Positions 14,045 to 21,812 are shown, numbered from the stretch's first letter. The stretch: DNA of 29,056 nucleotides from AG-12 sp035531535 (GCA_035531535.1 DATKSV010000017.1:1-29056); one strand, 5' to 3'. Numbers and translations are program-made. Notes: generated from the sequence alone by a model not told the origin.

Positions 14045-15994
14045 GTGATCAGGATTCCCAAACTCCCCTTCTGGCGGCTGCTGGGGCTGGCCTGTCTCAC
14101 CTCCATCTTCGTGGTCGCCTGCGCCGGGTCGACATCGACCGCCAAGCCCACCGGAGGCGGCACGGTAACCTTCGCCGAGGCCGCTGCCACCCCGCCCAAC
14201 TACATCTTCCCCCTCGAGCCCGCCGCCTACTTCTCGATCAACAACCTCTCCCAGTTCTCCCAGGACCTCTACCTGCCGCTGTACTGGTTCGGGAAAAACG
14301 GGGAGCCGGTGTACAACTCTCAACTCAGTGTCGGTAACGCGCCCGTCTTCTCCGACAACAACACCGTGGCCACGGTGACCCTGAAGCATTGGGTCTGGTC
14401 CAACGGAACCCCCATCACCGCCCGCGACGTGATCTTCTGGATGAACTTGCTGAGCGCGGTCACCGACCCCAAGGCCCCGGCGGTGGGCTCCAGCAGCGCG
14501 CCCGGACCGGGCTGGGGGGCCAGTGTGCCCGGCGGCTTCCCCACCAATGTGGTCAGCTACCGCCAGACCGGAACGTACTCGGTGCAGTTCGACCTAAACG
14601 GCTCCTACAACCCCACCTGGTATCTCTACAACGAGCTGAGCCAGGTCTACCCGATCCCGCAACAGTCCTGGGACCGGCTTTCCGCCGCCGGAGCGATCGG
14701 CAACTACGATGCCGCAGCCGCCTCCCGGGTTGCCGTGGCGGGGACTACTCCGACCCAGTACGTGCCCAATGATCCCGGCACCGCTAGCGGCGGCGCCCTG
14801 GGGGTTGCCCAGTTCCTGAACCAACAGTCCCAGGACCTCGCCACCTACCAGAGCAACCCCCTCTGGAAGGTAGTGGACGGGCCCTTCAAGATCAGCCAGT
14901 TCACCCCCAGCGGATATGTGGCGATGGTGCCCAATCGGGCCTACTCAGGGACCCCCAAGCCGACCATCAGCCGCTTTGTCGAGGAGCCGTTCACGACTGA
15001 CACGGCCGAGTTCAATGCGCTCCGCAGCGGCAGCCTCACCATCGGCTACATCCCGGCCCAGTCGCTGGGACAGAAGGCCAGCCTGGAGAAGCAGCAGGGC
15101 TACAGCTACAGCCCCTGGGGTGACTTCGCCATCGTCTTCGCCCCCTACAACTTCACCAATCCCACGGTGGGCCCGATCTTCCAACAGCTGTACTTCCGGC
15201 AGGCCTTTCAGTCGCTGATCAACCAGCCCCAGTACATCAAGGATTTCTCGGCCGGCATCGGCACGGTCAACAACGGCCCGGTGCCAGGCTTTCCGCTCAA
15301 CAACCCGGATGAGAGCACCCTGGAGGCCAAAGGACAGGTTTATCCCTACGACCCGACCAAGGCAGCGAGCCTGCTCAAGGACCACGGCTGGACGGTGGCC
15401 CCGGGCGGGATCACAGTGTGCGGCAGGGCGGGAACGGGCCCTGGGGAATGCGGCGCCAAGATCAGCGCCGGCGAGCCGCTCACCTTCACCATGCTCTATC
15501 TGAGCGGCTCCACCCAGCTGACCAATGAGATGGAGGCGCTGCAGTCAGCTGTGAAGTCGGTGGCCGGGATCACCATCAGCCTCAAGACCGCCCCGTTCGC
15601 GCAGGTCATCGGCACCGCCTTCGGCGGCTGCACCTTCGCCAGTCCGTGCAGCAACTGGGAGCTGGCCGACTGGGGTGCCAACGTGGACTGGGTTTACTCC
15701 CCCGACTACTTCCCCACCGGCGGCGAGCTGTATGCCACCGGGGCGTCCAGCAATGCCGGTGACTACTCCAACCCCGCCAACGACGCCAACATCGCCGCGA
15801 CCCACACCGCGCCCAATAAGGCGGCGGAGATCGCAGCCCTCTTCAAGTACGAGAACTACCTGGCCCAGCAGCTGCCGGTGATCCGGATGCCCAACGGCCC
15901 CTACCAGCTCACCATGTACAAGAGCGACCTGAAAGGATTGGTGCCGCAGGGTGTGTACGACGAGCTCTACCCGCAGTACTACTCCTTCAGCTGA
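14045..15994 (+). CDS. ABC transporter substrate-binding lipoprotein, peptide/nickel (SBP_bac_5) type
   Basis: The 649-residue exported lipoprotein has signal FWRLLGLACLTSIFVVAC (Cys26) and then the family-5 solute-binding fold: VTFAEAAATPPNYIFPLEP at the mature N terminus, LKHWVWSNGTPITARDVIFW (the conserved 'dG.p.ta.Dv.f' element), FKISQFTPSGYVAMVPN, LYFRQAFQSLINQPQYIKDF, and VPGFPLNNPDE. These bind oligopeptides, dipeptides or similar ligands. GTG 14045 has AGAGGTGG eight bases upstream; GTG 14033 in the same frame would overlap that ribosome site. No permease or ATPase genes adjoin it, so it is an orphan that must use a transporter elsewhere. Two strong hairpins follow. The ligand cannot be named. 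Confidence 0.92.
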   Translation: MIRIPKLPFWRLLGLACLTSIFVVACAGSTSTAKPTGGGTVTFAEAAATPPNYIFPLEPAAYFSINNLSQFSQDLYLPLYWFGKNGEPVYNSQLSVGNAPVFSDNNTVATVTLKHWVWSNGTPITARDVIFWMNLLSAVTDPKAPAVGSSSAPGPGWGASVPGGFPTNVVSYRQTGTYSVQFDLNGSYNPTWYLYNELSQVYPIPQQSWDRLSAAGAIGNYDAAAASRVAVAGTTPTQYVPNDPGTASGGALGVAQFLNQQSQDLATYQSNPLWKVVDGPFKISQFTPSGYVAMVPNRAYSGTPKPTISRFVEEPFTTDTAEFNALRSGSLTIGYIPAQSLGQKASLEKQQGYSYSPWGDFAIVFAPYNFTNPTVGPIFQQLYFRQAFQSLINQPQYIKDFSAGIGTVNNGPVPGFPLNNPDESTLEAKGQVYPYDPTKAASLLKDHGWTVAPGGITVCGRAGTGPGECGAKISAGEPLTFTMLYLSGSTQLTNEMEALQSAVKSVAGITISLKTAPFAQVIGTAFGGCTFASPCSNWELADWGANVDWVYSPDYFPTGGELYATGASSNAGDYSNPANDANIAATHTAPNKAAEIAALFKYENYLAQQLPVIRMPNGPYQLTMYKSDLKGLVPQGVYDELYPQYYSFS

Positions 15995-16019
15995 ACGCCA
16001 GCTGAGCTAGGCACGGCGG

Positions 16020-16054
16020 GGGCTGGATCGGCCGCAAGCGGACCGATCCAGCCC
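16020..16054 (+). terminator. Strong hairpin after the substrate-binding protein gene
   Basis: GGGCTGGATCGG (16020-16031) pairs with CCGATCCAGCCC (16043-16054), and CCGC/GCGG extend the stem inward with one bulged A. The result is about 16 bp with an AA turn, 25 bases after the stop. No T tract follows. Confidence 0.65.
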
Positions 16055-16076
16055 GAACCGCACTGCTTGGTCCGGC

Positions 16077-16105
16077 GCCGGCACCCCTTGGCACGGAGTG
16101 CCGGC
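16077..16105 (+). terminator. Second hairpin before the aldolase operon
   Basis: GCCGGCAC (16077-16084) and GTGCCGGC (16098-16105) form an 8-bp stem around 13 bases. It lies 22 bases beyond the first hairpin. It may back up termination or simply be a palindrome upstream of the next promoter. Confidence 0.35.
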
Positions 16106-16146
16106 CCCTCCCGAGCGCGCTCCGGAGAGAGCTCGACGGGTGTTGG

Positions 16147-16173
16147 TTGACCGGCGCAGAGCCTGGGTATGTT
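16147..16173 (+). promoter_or_regulatory. Candidate promoter of the aldolase operon
   Basis: TTGACC (16147-16152) and TATGTT (16168-16173) are separated by 15 bases, shorter than ideal. It lies about 80 bases before the ATG at 16252. Just downstream, GTAG and CTAC half-sites flank TAACAG and could be a regulator site. Confidence 0.4.
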
Positions 16174-16251
16174 GTAGTAACAGCTACGGTAGTCCAGCCT
16201 GAGGTTGGATCCCCAAAGTGGACATCCAAGCCGGAAGTCGAGGTGAACCTA

Positions 16252-16923
16252 ATGAGCACGGCCATCGAGTCCCAGATTCAGGTACGGCAATCGGTGGTGG
16301 CGGCGGCCGCAACCCTCTTTCGCAACCAGGTGATGTCGCACACCGGCCACGCCAATCTCTCGGCCCGGCTGGGCGAGGCCGAGATGCTGCTGACGGTGTC
16401 CGGGATGGTGAGGGACCTCAGTCCGGACGGCATGGCCCGAGTGAAGCTGGACGGCACGGTCCTCGAGGGTGATCTGGATCCCACCAACGCCGAGATCGTT
16501 GCCATGCACACCAAGGTCTACCTGGCACGGCCCCAGGTGGGCGGGATCATCCACACCCACTCCCCCAGCCTACTGGCGTTCGCGATCGCCAACCGCCCGC
16601 TGCCCTGCCGCTACGAGGCGCTGCTGCGCTTCGGCCAGGCAGCCGAGGTGCCGGTGGTGCCGTGGGCTCCCCGGGGCTCGGAGAGGTCGGTAGACGGCAT
16701 CGTGGATGCCCTCCAGGAGCATCCCGCCACTCAGGCGGTTCTACTAGGGAACCACGGCGTCCTGGTCCTCGGAAAGGACCCCCAGGCGGCGGCAGCGCTG
16801 GTGACGGTGCTGGAGGAGGCCGCGGCTGCCGAGCTCGGAGCCAGCGCCCTGGGCGGGGCCAAGGAGTTCCCCGCGGGAGCCCTCGACGAGGTTCGCGCCG
16901 CCATGGCCCGGGTGAGGCCGTGA
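16252..16923 (+). CDS. Class II aldolase/adducin-family protein (AraD/FucA-like)
   Basis: The 223-residue protein has the Zn-dependent class II aldolase fold: SHTGHANLSARLGEAEMLLTVSG near the N terminus, PTNAEIVAMHTKVYLARPQVGGIIHTHSPS with the acidic catalytic Glu (NAEI) and the HxH metal ligands, and GNHGVLVLGKD with the third His. This family includes fuculose-phosphate aldolase, ribulose-5-phosphate 4-epimerase and decarboxylating relatives. The neighbour being a carboxymuconolactone-decarboxylase-like protein does not settle which. The start is fixed by GAGGTGA five bases before ATG 16252. It is the first gene of a four-gene run in which each start overlaps the preceding stop. Confidence 0.92.
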   Translation: MSTAIESQIQVRQSVVAAAATLFRNQVMSHTGHANLSARLGEAEMLLTVSGMVRDLSPDGMARVKLDGTVLEGDLDPTNAEIVAMHTKVYLARPQVGGIIHTHSPSLLAFAIANRPLPCRYEALLRFGQAAEVPVVPWAPRGSERSVDGIVDALQEHPATQAVLLGNHGVLVLGKDPQAAAALVTVLEEAAAAELGASALGGAKEFPAGALDEVRAAMARVRP

Positions 16924-17351
16924 GCCCGTCCGGCGACCCGGAGTCGATCGAACGCATCCGGCAGTCCTACATCGACCTCACCGGCTCAGTCCCTGCCGCG
17001 ATCGAGGCCCGTCTGCTGCTGGCCGAGGCCGCCGGCCGCCAGGGTGCGGTGGAGGCGATCGAGGCGATGCGCCGGGAACTGATCATGGCGAGCCCGCTGG
17101 GCCGCAAGGTGGGCCAGCTGGTGCACTTCGGACAGCTGCTCGCGCTCGGGAGGGACGTACCCGCCCGGCTGCACGCGCGATCGGCCCGGCGCGCGGGCGC
17201 GACTCTGGCCGAGCTCAGCGGCGTGGCCGAGCTGGCCCTGATCACAGCCGGGATGCCCGCCTACGGGCTTGGAGTCGAGATCCTGACTGAGCTCATGGAC
17301 GAGGAACCAATGGAGGAGCGCGTTGCCGGAGCGCACCCGAGCACAGGCTGA
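16920..17351 (+). CDS. Carboxymuconolactone-decarboxylase/AhpD-like protein without CxxC
   Basis: The 143-residue helical protein starts at GTG 16920, overlapping the aldolase stop as GTGA. Residues about 50-125 follow the CMD pattern (SPLGRKVGQLVHFGQLLALGRD, LHARSARRAGATLAELSGVAELALITAGMPAYGLG), matching 'GR...LHxRxAxxAGAT..E'. It has no cysteine at all, so it lacks the redox CxxC of AhpD and resembles the PcaC-type branch or a non-redox CMD. The N-terminal part (ARLLLAEAAGRQGAVEAIEAMRREL) is an added helical segment. Family assignment is moderate, as CMD sequences are short and divergent. Tight coupling with an aldolase suggests action on a small carbon substrate. Its last 29 bases overlap the MarR gene. 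Confidence 0.7.
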   Translation: MSPSGDPESIERIRQSYIDLTGSVPAAIEARLLLAEAAGRQGAVEAIEAMRRELIMASPLGRKVGQLVHFGQLLALGRDVPARLHARSARRAGATLAELSGVAELALITAGMPAYGLGVEILTELMDEEPMEERVAGAHPSTG

Positions 17352-17841
17352 GGTGCCGGCCCGCGACTGGCTCCCAGCGGCGGCGAGGGTTTCCCTGCAC
17401 CAGGGTCTGGGTTTCCGCCTCGGCCGGGTCCAGCGGCGTCTGCGGGTCGCCTGGGCCGCTCGGATCGCGGAACTGGAGCTTGCCCCGCCCCAGGCAGCAG
17501 TGCTGCGGGCACTGGCCGAGCGGCCCGGGTTGGGAGTGCGAGCTCTGGCCCGGGACATCGGGACCGACCCCATGAACGTCAAGCACCTGGCGGACGCTCT
17601 GGAGGCCCGCGGGCTGATCACCAGCCGGCTGGACCCATCCGATCGCCGCACCCGCTGCCTCCGGCTGTCCCCCGACGGCAGCGATCTCAGTGCAGCGGTC
17701 GAGCAGCTGGCTCAGCTCCATGAGCGGTGGCTGCTGGACCTGCTCGGAGACACGCCCTACGCGCGCCTGGGGCAGGCCCTGGACAATCTGGAGGCCAAGC
17801 TGAGTGGCGCCGATGTGGGGGAGGTTAGAGATGGAGATTGA
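17323..17841 (+). CDS. MarR-family transcriptional regulator
   Basis: The 172-residue winged-helix regulator starts at TTG 17323, with GGAGGAG (17312-17318) four bases upstream and lying inside the preceding gene. After an N-terminal helix pair (LHQGLGFRLGRVQRRLRVAWAARIAELEL) comes the MarR core: APPQAAVLRALAERPGLGVRALARDIGTDPMNVKHLADALEARGLITSRLDPSDRRTRCLRLSPDG, with the wing Asp-x-x-Asp-Arg-Arg (DPSDRR). A C-terminal dimerisation helix follows. It sits third in the operon and is likely to regulate it in response to a small phenolic or metabolite ligand, as is common for MarR proteins in catabolic or stress operons. The operator is not identified. It overlaps the methyltransferase gene by 11 bases. 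Confidence 0.93.
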   Translation: MPERTRAQAEVPARDWLPAAARVSLHQGLGFRLGRVQRRLRVAWAARIAELELAPPQAAVLRALAERPGLGVRALARDIGTDPMNVKHLADALEARGLITSRLDPSDRRTRCLRLSPDGSDLSAAVEQLAQLHERWLLDLLGDTPYARLGQALDNLEAKLSGADVGEVRDGD

Positions 17842-18493
17842 TCCCAGGTCGAAGGCCGGTCCGGGCCACGGCGCCCCATCGGACTGGGACCGCCGCCATG
17901 AGGAGCACCAGTGGTCGAGCGAGCCGGATCCGCTCCTAGTGGGGCTGGCCAGCCCGCTGCCACCGGGGCGCGCTCTGGACCTGGGCTGTGGGACCGGGCG
18001 CAACGCCCTCTGGCTGGCCCGCCAGGGCTGGCAGGTGACCGGAATCGATGGCTCGGCGGTGGGACTGGCCAAGGCGCGCGAACAGGCGCGGGCAGCCGGG
18101 CTCGAACTGGAGCTGATCCAAGCCGACATCATGGATCATGCGCTCGCGCTGGGCCACTACGAACTGGTGGTGATGGCCAACCTGCACTTCGCGCCGGAGG
18201 TGCTGGCGCTGGTCCTAGCCCGAGCAGCGAGCTCCGTGGCCCCGGCCGGGCACCTGTTCCTGATTGGGCACCACTTGGACAACCTGGACAACCTGGACCA
18301 CCATGGGCCGCCGATGGCTGACCGTCTCTACACCGAGGAGCGCATTTCCGAGCTGCTTCCCCCCATCCTGGTGGCGGAGCGGTTGGAGCGGTGCGAGCGA
18401 ACAGGCGGCAGTGACCTCGACCAGCGCCACGACATCTCACTTCTGGTCTGGGCGAGCGCGAAGCCGGCCCGGAAGCTTCCGGGAAGCGCTTGA
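17831..18493 (+). CDS. Class I SAM-dependent methyltransferase (TehB-like)
   Basis: The 220-residue methyltransferase starts at ATG 17831, with GGAGG (17819-17823) seven bases upstream. It shows SDWDRRHEEHQWSSEPDPLLV at the N terminus, typical of TehB/thiol-type methyltransferases. Motif I (SAM glycine loop) is LDLGCGTGRNALWLA, followed by the acidic strand-2 end GIDGSAVGLAKAREQA, motif II-like LIQADIMD and motif III-like LFLIGHHL. The substrate is unknown; small xenobiotics, metalloids and thiols are candidates in this group. It ends the aldolase-CMD-MarR operon, and a hairpin follows. A short repeat (GACAACCTG twice) gives the sequence LDNLDNLDHH at residues of about 150-160. Confidence 0.92.
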   Translation: MEIDPRSKAGPGHGAPSDWDRRHEEHQWSSEPDPLLVGLASPLPPGRALDLGCGTGRNALWLARQGWQVTGIDGSAVGLAKAREQARAAGLELELIQADIMDHALALGHYELVVMANLHFAPEVLALVLARAASSVAPAGHLFLIGHHLDNLDNLDHHGPPMADRLYTEERISELLPPILVAERLERCERTGGSDLDQRHDISLLVWASAKPARKLPGSA

Positions 18494-18498
18494 ACCGC

Positions 18499-18516
18499 GG
18501 CGGCGAGAAAGCCGCC
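18499..18516. terminator. Hairpin between convergent methyltransferase and nitrilase-GrpB genes
   Basis: GGCGGC (18499-18504) pairs with GCCGCC (18511-18516) around loop GAGAAA. It is 6 bases after the methyltransferase stop and 53 bases past the convergent gene end. It is short, but placed where a terminator is expected. Confidence 0.4.
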
Positions 18517-18568
18517 TCGGTCCGCCGGGAAGGGCCGCCCGGGCCTGCCCAGGTACGGCAAGCGGGCG

Positions 18569-20002
18569 TCAGGACAGGGGGCGGGCTCTCGCCATGATCT
18601 CGGTGATGACCGTGCCCTTCGCCTCCGCGTAGTAGTTCATGTCTGGCCAGTCCAGCTCGGCCAGTGATCGCTTGGTGCGCTCGTAGAGGCGGCGGTCGTC
18701 CTGGTGAGTTCGAAGCCAGTCTCGGAGCACCAGATAGTCGCCGGCCTCAGCGCCGGCGAACCTCCACAGGTGCAGGTGCACGTCTCGGGCTGGGGTGCGG
18801 AACATGAGGTGTCCGGGCTCACGCACGCGCAGCTGGTATCCGGCCGACTCCAGCGGCGGCTGGTACAGGCTGACATCTTCAGGTCGGTCGACCTCGACCA
18901 GGATGTCGATGGTGGGCTTGCTGGCAAGTTCCGGGACCGCCGTGGAACCGATGTGCTCGACCCGGCGAGCCAGGGCTCCCAGGGCGGCGAGCACTCGTTG
19001 GCGTTCGACCAGAAAGCGGCTCGGCCAATTCGGATCGTAGTCCACAATCCGCACCTTCAGCGGCTCTCGTCCCCCAATCAGGACCGCGTCGAGCTGGTCA
19101 TCGAGGTGGGTGGGCTCGGAGGGCTGGCGGCGAGAGTCCGCGCGGGCGAACTCCGGCAGAGGGGGGCCGGCCGCCGCCAGCCGTCGGTAGGCGCCGGGCT
19201 TGCGATAGGCGTCGGCCCAGGTCTCGGCCTCCCGATACCGCCGGAGCCGGTCCAGATCGAGGGAGGCGTAGAAGATTCCCTCCTCGGGCCCAGCCTGGAC
19301 CAGCAGCTGGTCCCGCGGCCGGCCGTCGGGCTCGCACACCACTCCGTCGAAGGCACAGGAGCGGCCGTTGAACTGAGGCGCGGGATAGTTGGCCAGCGCC
19401 ACCGCGATCATGTTCTCGAAAGCCCGGGAGCGGAGCTGGGCCAGCCGATCGTCGCTCATCTCGCAGGCGTTGGGAACCAGGACCAGCTCGGCGCCGCCCA
19501 GCATCAGCTCCCGGGCCGACTCCGGAAACTCCCGGTCGTAGCAGATCATGACTCCGACACGGACCGGCCCGATCCGGGTGTCCAGCGAGGCGACCTCGAA
19601 GCTCTCCCCCGGGGTCAGGGCCGCCTCCATGGAGAAGTCACAGGTGTGCACCTTGGCGTAGGTCAAGACGGCCTTGCCATGGCGGTCGATCAGCATCGCC
19701 GTGTTGCGGGGCATGCCCGGCCAGCGCTCCAGGAAGGTCGCGACGATGGCGATCCCCAACCGGTTGGCGGCCTCAGCCAAGCGTCCCACCCAGGAGTCCT
19801 CCCGGGCCAGGGCGGCCGCCTGCCAGCTGGCGCGGGCTGCCTTACCGTCGGGGCAGGGAGAGTAACCGATCTGCCAGAGCTCCGGCAGCAGCACCAGGTC
19901 GGCGTTGTTCTCGGCGGCTTGGGCCGCCGCCGCCAGGGCCAGACCCAGGTTGGCCTTCGCATCCAGTCCGGCCGAGGCGAGCTGGCAGAGCGCGATCACC
20001 AT
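18569..20002 (-). CDS. Fusion protein: nitrilase-superfamily hydrolase and GrpB (UPF0157) domain
   Basis: This is one uninterrupted 477-residue frame. Residues 1-265 are a carbon-nitrogen hydrolase with the catalytic triad Glu41 (LLPELW), Lys117 (TYAKVH) and Cys154 (MICYDREFPE), resembling amidases of the N-carbamoyl or omega-amidase type. A hydrophilic linker (about 270-310) leads to a GrpB domain from residue 313: EPLKVRIVDYDPNWPSRF, VEHIGSTAVPELASKPTIDI and VHLHLWRF, a nucleotidyltransferase-like fold of unknown function. No frameshift or stop lies between them, so this looks like a true fusion. The start is ATG 20002. GTG 20011 follows an AATAAT (-10-like) by eight bases and could be a leaderless start, and a longer GTG start (20098) is not favoured. 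Fur lies upstream on the same strand. Substrates are unknown. Confidence 0.9.
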   Translation of the reverse strand: MVIALCQLASAGLDAKANLGLALAAAAQAAENNADLVLLPELWQIGYSPCPDGKAARASWQAAALAREDSWVGRLAEAANRLGIAIVATFLERWPGMPRNTAMLIDRHGKAVLTYAKVHTCDFSMEAALTPGESFEVASLDTRIGPVRVGVMICYDREFPESARELMLGGAELVLVPNACEMSDDRLAQLRSRAFENMIAVALANYPAPQFNGRSCAFDGVVCEPDGRPRDQLLVQAGPEEGIFYASLDLDRLRRYREAETWADAYRKPGAYRRLAAAGPPLPEFARADSRRQPSEPTHLDDQLDAVLIGGREPLKVRIVDYDPNWPSRFLVERQRVLAALGALARRVEHIGSTAVPELASKPTIDILVEVDRPEDVSLYQPPLESAGYQLRVREPGHLMFRTPARDVHLHLWRFAGAEAGDYLVLRDWLRTHQDDRRLYERTKRSLAELDWPDMNYYAEAKGTVITEIMARARPLS

Positions 20003-20131
20003 CTCCGACACCGTGCCATTATTGGCGGCTTGGCCCCGGCCGCGACCGGCGGGCCGGTTGGCCCCAATCCAGCTGCCCTGTGGCAATGACTCCGTCACCG
20101 GCGGGCGGAGCTCAGCTCCGAGAGATCGCGG

Positions 20132-20551
20132 CTATTGCTGCGAGGCGCACTGGGCACAGATGCCGTGCCCGACCAGGTCCACCTTGTCCACGGCGAAGGA
20201 GATCAAGTGGGCCGCCTGGTCCACCCACATGGGGACCTGGGGTGCGCTCACGTCGAAGGTCCCCCCACACCGGTCGCAGACCAGGTGCTGGTGGGAGTCG
20301 TTGCCATCCTGGACGGCCTCGTAGGCGCTCGCATGGGCGAGCTGGATCTTGCGGGCCAGCCCCTGCTCCACCAGCAGGTCCAGGGTGCGGTAGACCGTGG
20401 TGCGCTGGAAGCCGGGCACCTTCCGGGAGATGCTGGTGCAGAGTTCGTCGGCGGTGGCATGGCCCGGGCTCTCCTGAAGCGCGGCATAGACCAGCCGCCG
20501 CTGGGGCGTCAGTCGCTTGCCCTGCCCTCGCAACGCTTCCAGGCCGCTCAC
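20132..20551 (-). CDS. fur: Fur-family metal-dependent repressor
   Basis: The 139-residue regulator starts at GTG 20551 with GAGGT about four bases upstream. The N-terminal winged helix contains GKRLTPQRRLVYAALQESPGHATADEL and PGFQRTTVYRTLDLLVEQGLARK. The dimerisation half has the metal-site cluster SHQHLVCDRCGGTFDV and a C-terminal GICAQCASQQ, giving two CxxC pairs for structural Zn. Several Fur, Zur or PerR residues are shared, so the metal or peroxide specificity cannot be assigned; a His-rich C-terminal tail is absent. A 19-bp inverted repeat sits 18 bases before the start, indicating autoregulation and joint control of divergent mrp. The nitrilase-GrpB gene follows on the same strand about 130 bases on. 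Confidence 0.92.
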   Translation of the reverse strand: MSGLEALRGQGKRLTPQRRLVYAALQESPGHATADELCTSISRKVPGFQRTTVYRTLDLLVEQGLARKIQLAHASAYEAVQDGNDSHQHLVCDRCGGTFDVSAPQVPMWVDQAAHLISFAVDKVDLVGHGICAQCASQQ

Positions 20552-20568
20552 AAGACCTCGATGATACT

Positions 20569-20587
20569 TGTTGCCACTATTGCAACA
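20569..20587. promoter_or_regulatory. Fur-family-like operator between fur and mrp
   Basis: TGTTGCCACTATTGCAACA has 6-bp inverted arms (TGTTGC/GCAACA) and an ACTAT-type centre, like the TTGC...GCAA boxes used by some actinobacterial Fur-family repressors. It overlaps the upstream part of the fur promoter (TATCAT -10 at 20566-20561) and lies about 45 bases upstream of the mrp -10. Confidence 0.6.
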
Positions 20588-20631
20588 TCGAAGCTGGGGC
20601 TGAGGGACTCAGGCTGCGCCCCGCCGCAAGG

Positions 20632-20637
20632 TATGAT
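20632..20637 (+). promoter_or_regulatory. -10 box (TATGAT) of mrp
   Basis: TATGAT lies 21 bases before the ATG at 20659, and GGAAGTG (20644-20650) follows as Shine-Dalgarno. No clear -35 is seen. A short palindrome (CTGAG-GGA-CTCAG, 20600-20612) occupies the expected -35 area. Confidence 0.45.
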
Positions 20638-20658
20638 CAGGTTGGAAGTGAACGCCTG

Positions 20659-21762
20659 ATGGATGACCGCACCCGGCTGGCCGCCCTGGAGGATGCCCTG
20701 GCGAAGGTCCAGGATCCTGAGCTGCATCGACCGATGATGCAACTGGGAATGCTGAAGAACCTGCGCCTGGATGGGAGCACGGTCAAGCTCAGGGTGGTCC
20801 TGACCACGCCGGCATGCCCCTTGAAGGACCGAATCGAGGGTGAGATCGCCAGCGCTGTCGTGGGCAAGGTAGAGGGCGTGGAGCGCGTCGAACTGGAATG
20901 GGACTCCGACGTGTCCCGCACCAAGGGGGTCACCGGTCGCCAGGATATCCCCGGTGTGCGCAACACGGTCGCTGTCAGCGCCGGCAAGGGCGGGGTAGGC
21001 AAGACCACGGTGGCGGTGAACCTGGCCTTCGCTCTGCTCCGCACCGGAGCCCGGGTGGGCCTGCTCGACGCCGACATCTACGGGCCCAACGTGCCCATCA
21101 TGCTGGGCCTCGACGAGCGCCCCTCGTCCCGTGACGGACGGATGATCCCCCTGCGCAAGAATGGCCTCGAGGTGGTGTCGATTGGCAGCATCATCGATCC
21201 GGACAAGCCCGTGATCTGGCGGGGCCCGATGCTGGCGGGAGCCCTCCGCCAGTTCCTTTTCGAGGTCGAATGGGGGGAGCTGGACTACCTGGTGTGCGAT
21301 CTGCCTCCGGGCACCGGTGACGTCCAGTTGACCCTCGCCCAATCCATCCCACTCACCGGGGCGGTGATCGTCACCACCCCTCAGGACGTCTCCCTGGCGG
21401 ACGTGGGGCGGGGGATCGCGATGTTCCAGCAACTGCGGGTGCCAGTGCTTGGCGTCATCGAGAACATGAGCGGATTCGTCTGCCCCCACTGTGGCGGGAC
21501 CACCGATGTGTTCAGCCGGGGAGGGGGCCGAGAACTCGCCGAGGCGCGCGGACTGCCGTTCCTGGGTGAGATCCCGCTGGACCCCGTCGTGCGCATCGGT
21601 GGCGGTGCCGGGCAGCCGCTGGTGCTGGCCCAGCCCGAGACCCCGCAGGCGAGGATTTTCGAGACCGTGGCGGCCGCCCTGGCTGGCCAGATAAGCCAGG
21701 TCAACTTCGAGACCGCCAGCGCTCCCGAGATGCCCGCCGGCCCGCGCCGTCCGGTGGGCTGA
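20659..21762 (+). CDS. mrp: Mrp/ApbC-type P-loop iron-sulfur carrier ATPase
   Basis: The 367-residue protein has an N-terminal MIP18/DUF59 domain (about residues 5-85, LEDALAKVQDPELHRPMMQL, with TTPACPLKD). The Mrp/NBP35 ATPase follows: deviant Walker A AGKGGVGKTTVAVNLA, LLDADIYGPNVPIMLG, switch region CDLPPGTGDVQLTLAQ, and the Fe-S-binding pair CPHCGG. It is expected to bind and transfer Fe-S clusters to apoproteins in the cytoplasm. ATG 20659 is chosen because the DUF59 domain begins directly there; a longer frame upstream is arginine-rich and runs antisense to fur. The divergent Fur gene and the shared inverted repeat suggest metal-responsive expression. A CTGGC/GCCAG hairpin lies downstream. 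Confidence 0.96.
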   Translation: MDDRTRLAALEDALAKVQDPELHRPMMQLGMLKNLRLDGSTVKLRVVLTTPACPLKDRIEGEIASAVVGKVEGVERVELEWDSDVSRTKGVTGRQDIPGVRNTVAVSAGKGGVGKTTVAVNLAFALLRTGARVGLLDADIYGPNVPIMLGLDERPSSRDGRMIPLRKNGLEVVSIGSIIDPDKPVIWRGPMLAGALRQFLFEVEWGELDYLVCDLPPGTGDVQLTLAQSIPLTGAVIVTTPQDVSLADVGRGIAMFQQLRVPVLGVIENMSGFVCPHCGGTTDVFSRGGGRELAEARGLPFLGEIPLDPVVRIGGGAGQPLVLAQPETPQARIFETVAAALAGQISQVNFETASAPEMPAGPRRPVG

Positions 21763-21797
21763 ACCCAGGCACCCGCGGCGCTGGCTGGCCCGGCCGG

Positions 21798-21812
21798 CTG
21801 GCAAGAAGCCAG
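21798..21812. terminator. Small hairpin between convergent mrp and XPB helicase genes
   Basis: CTGGC (21798-21802) pairs with GCCAG (21808-21812) around AAGAA, in the 51-base gap between two convergent stops. The stem is only 5 bp, so the assignment is tentative. Confidence 0.35.

Noticed and set aside
18277..18303. Micro-repeat of GACAACCTG within the methyltransferase gene
   Set aside because: It is in frame and lengthens a loop only; probably local slippage.
18704..20089. 461-residue plus-strand frame opposite the nitrilase-GrpB gene
   Set aside because: A shadow of the real gene in a high-GC genome. It has no recognisable domain, and the minus strand has full catalytic motifs.
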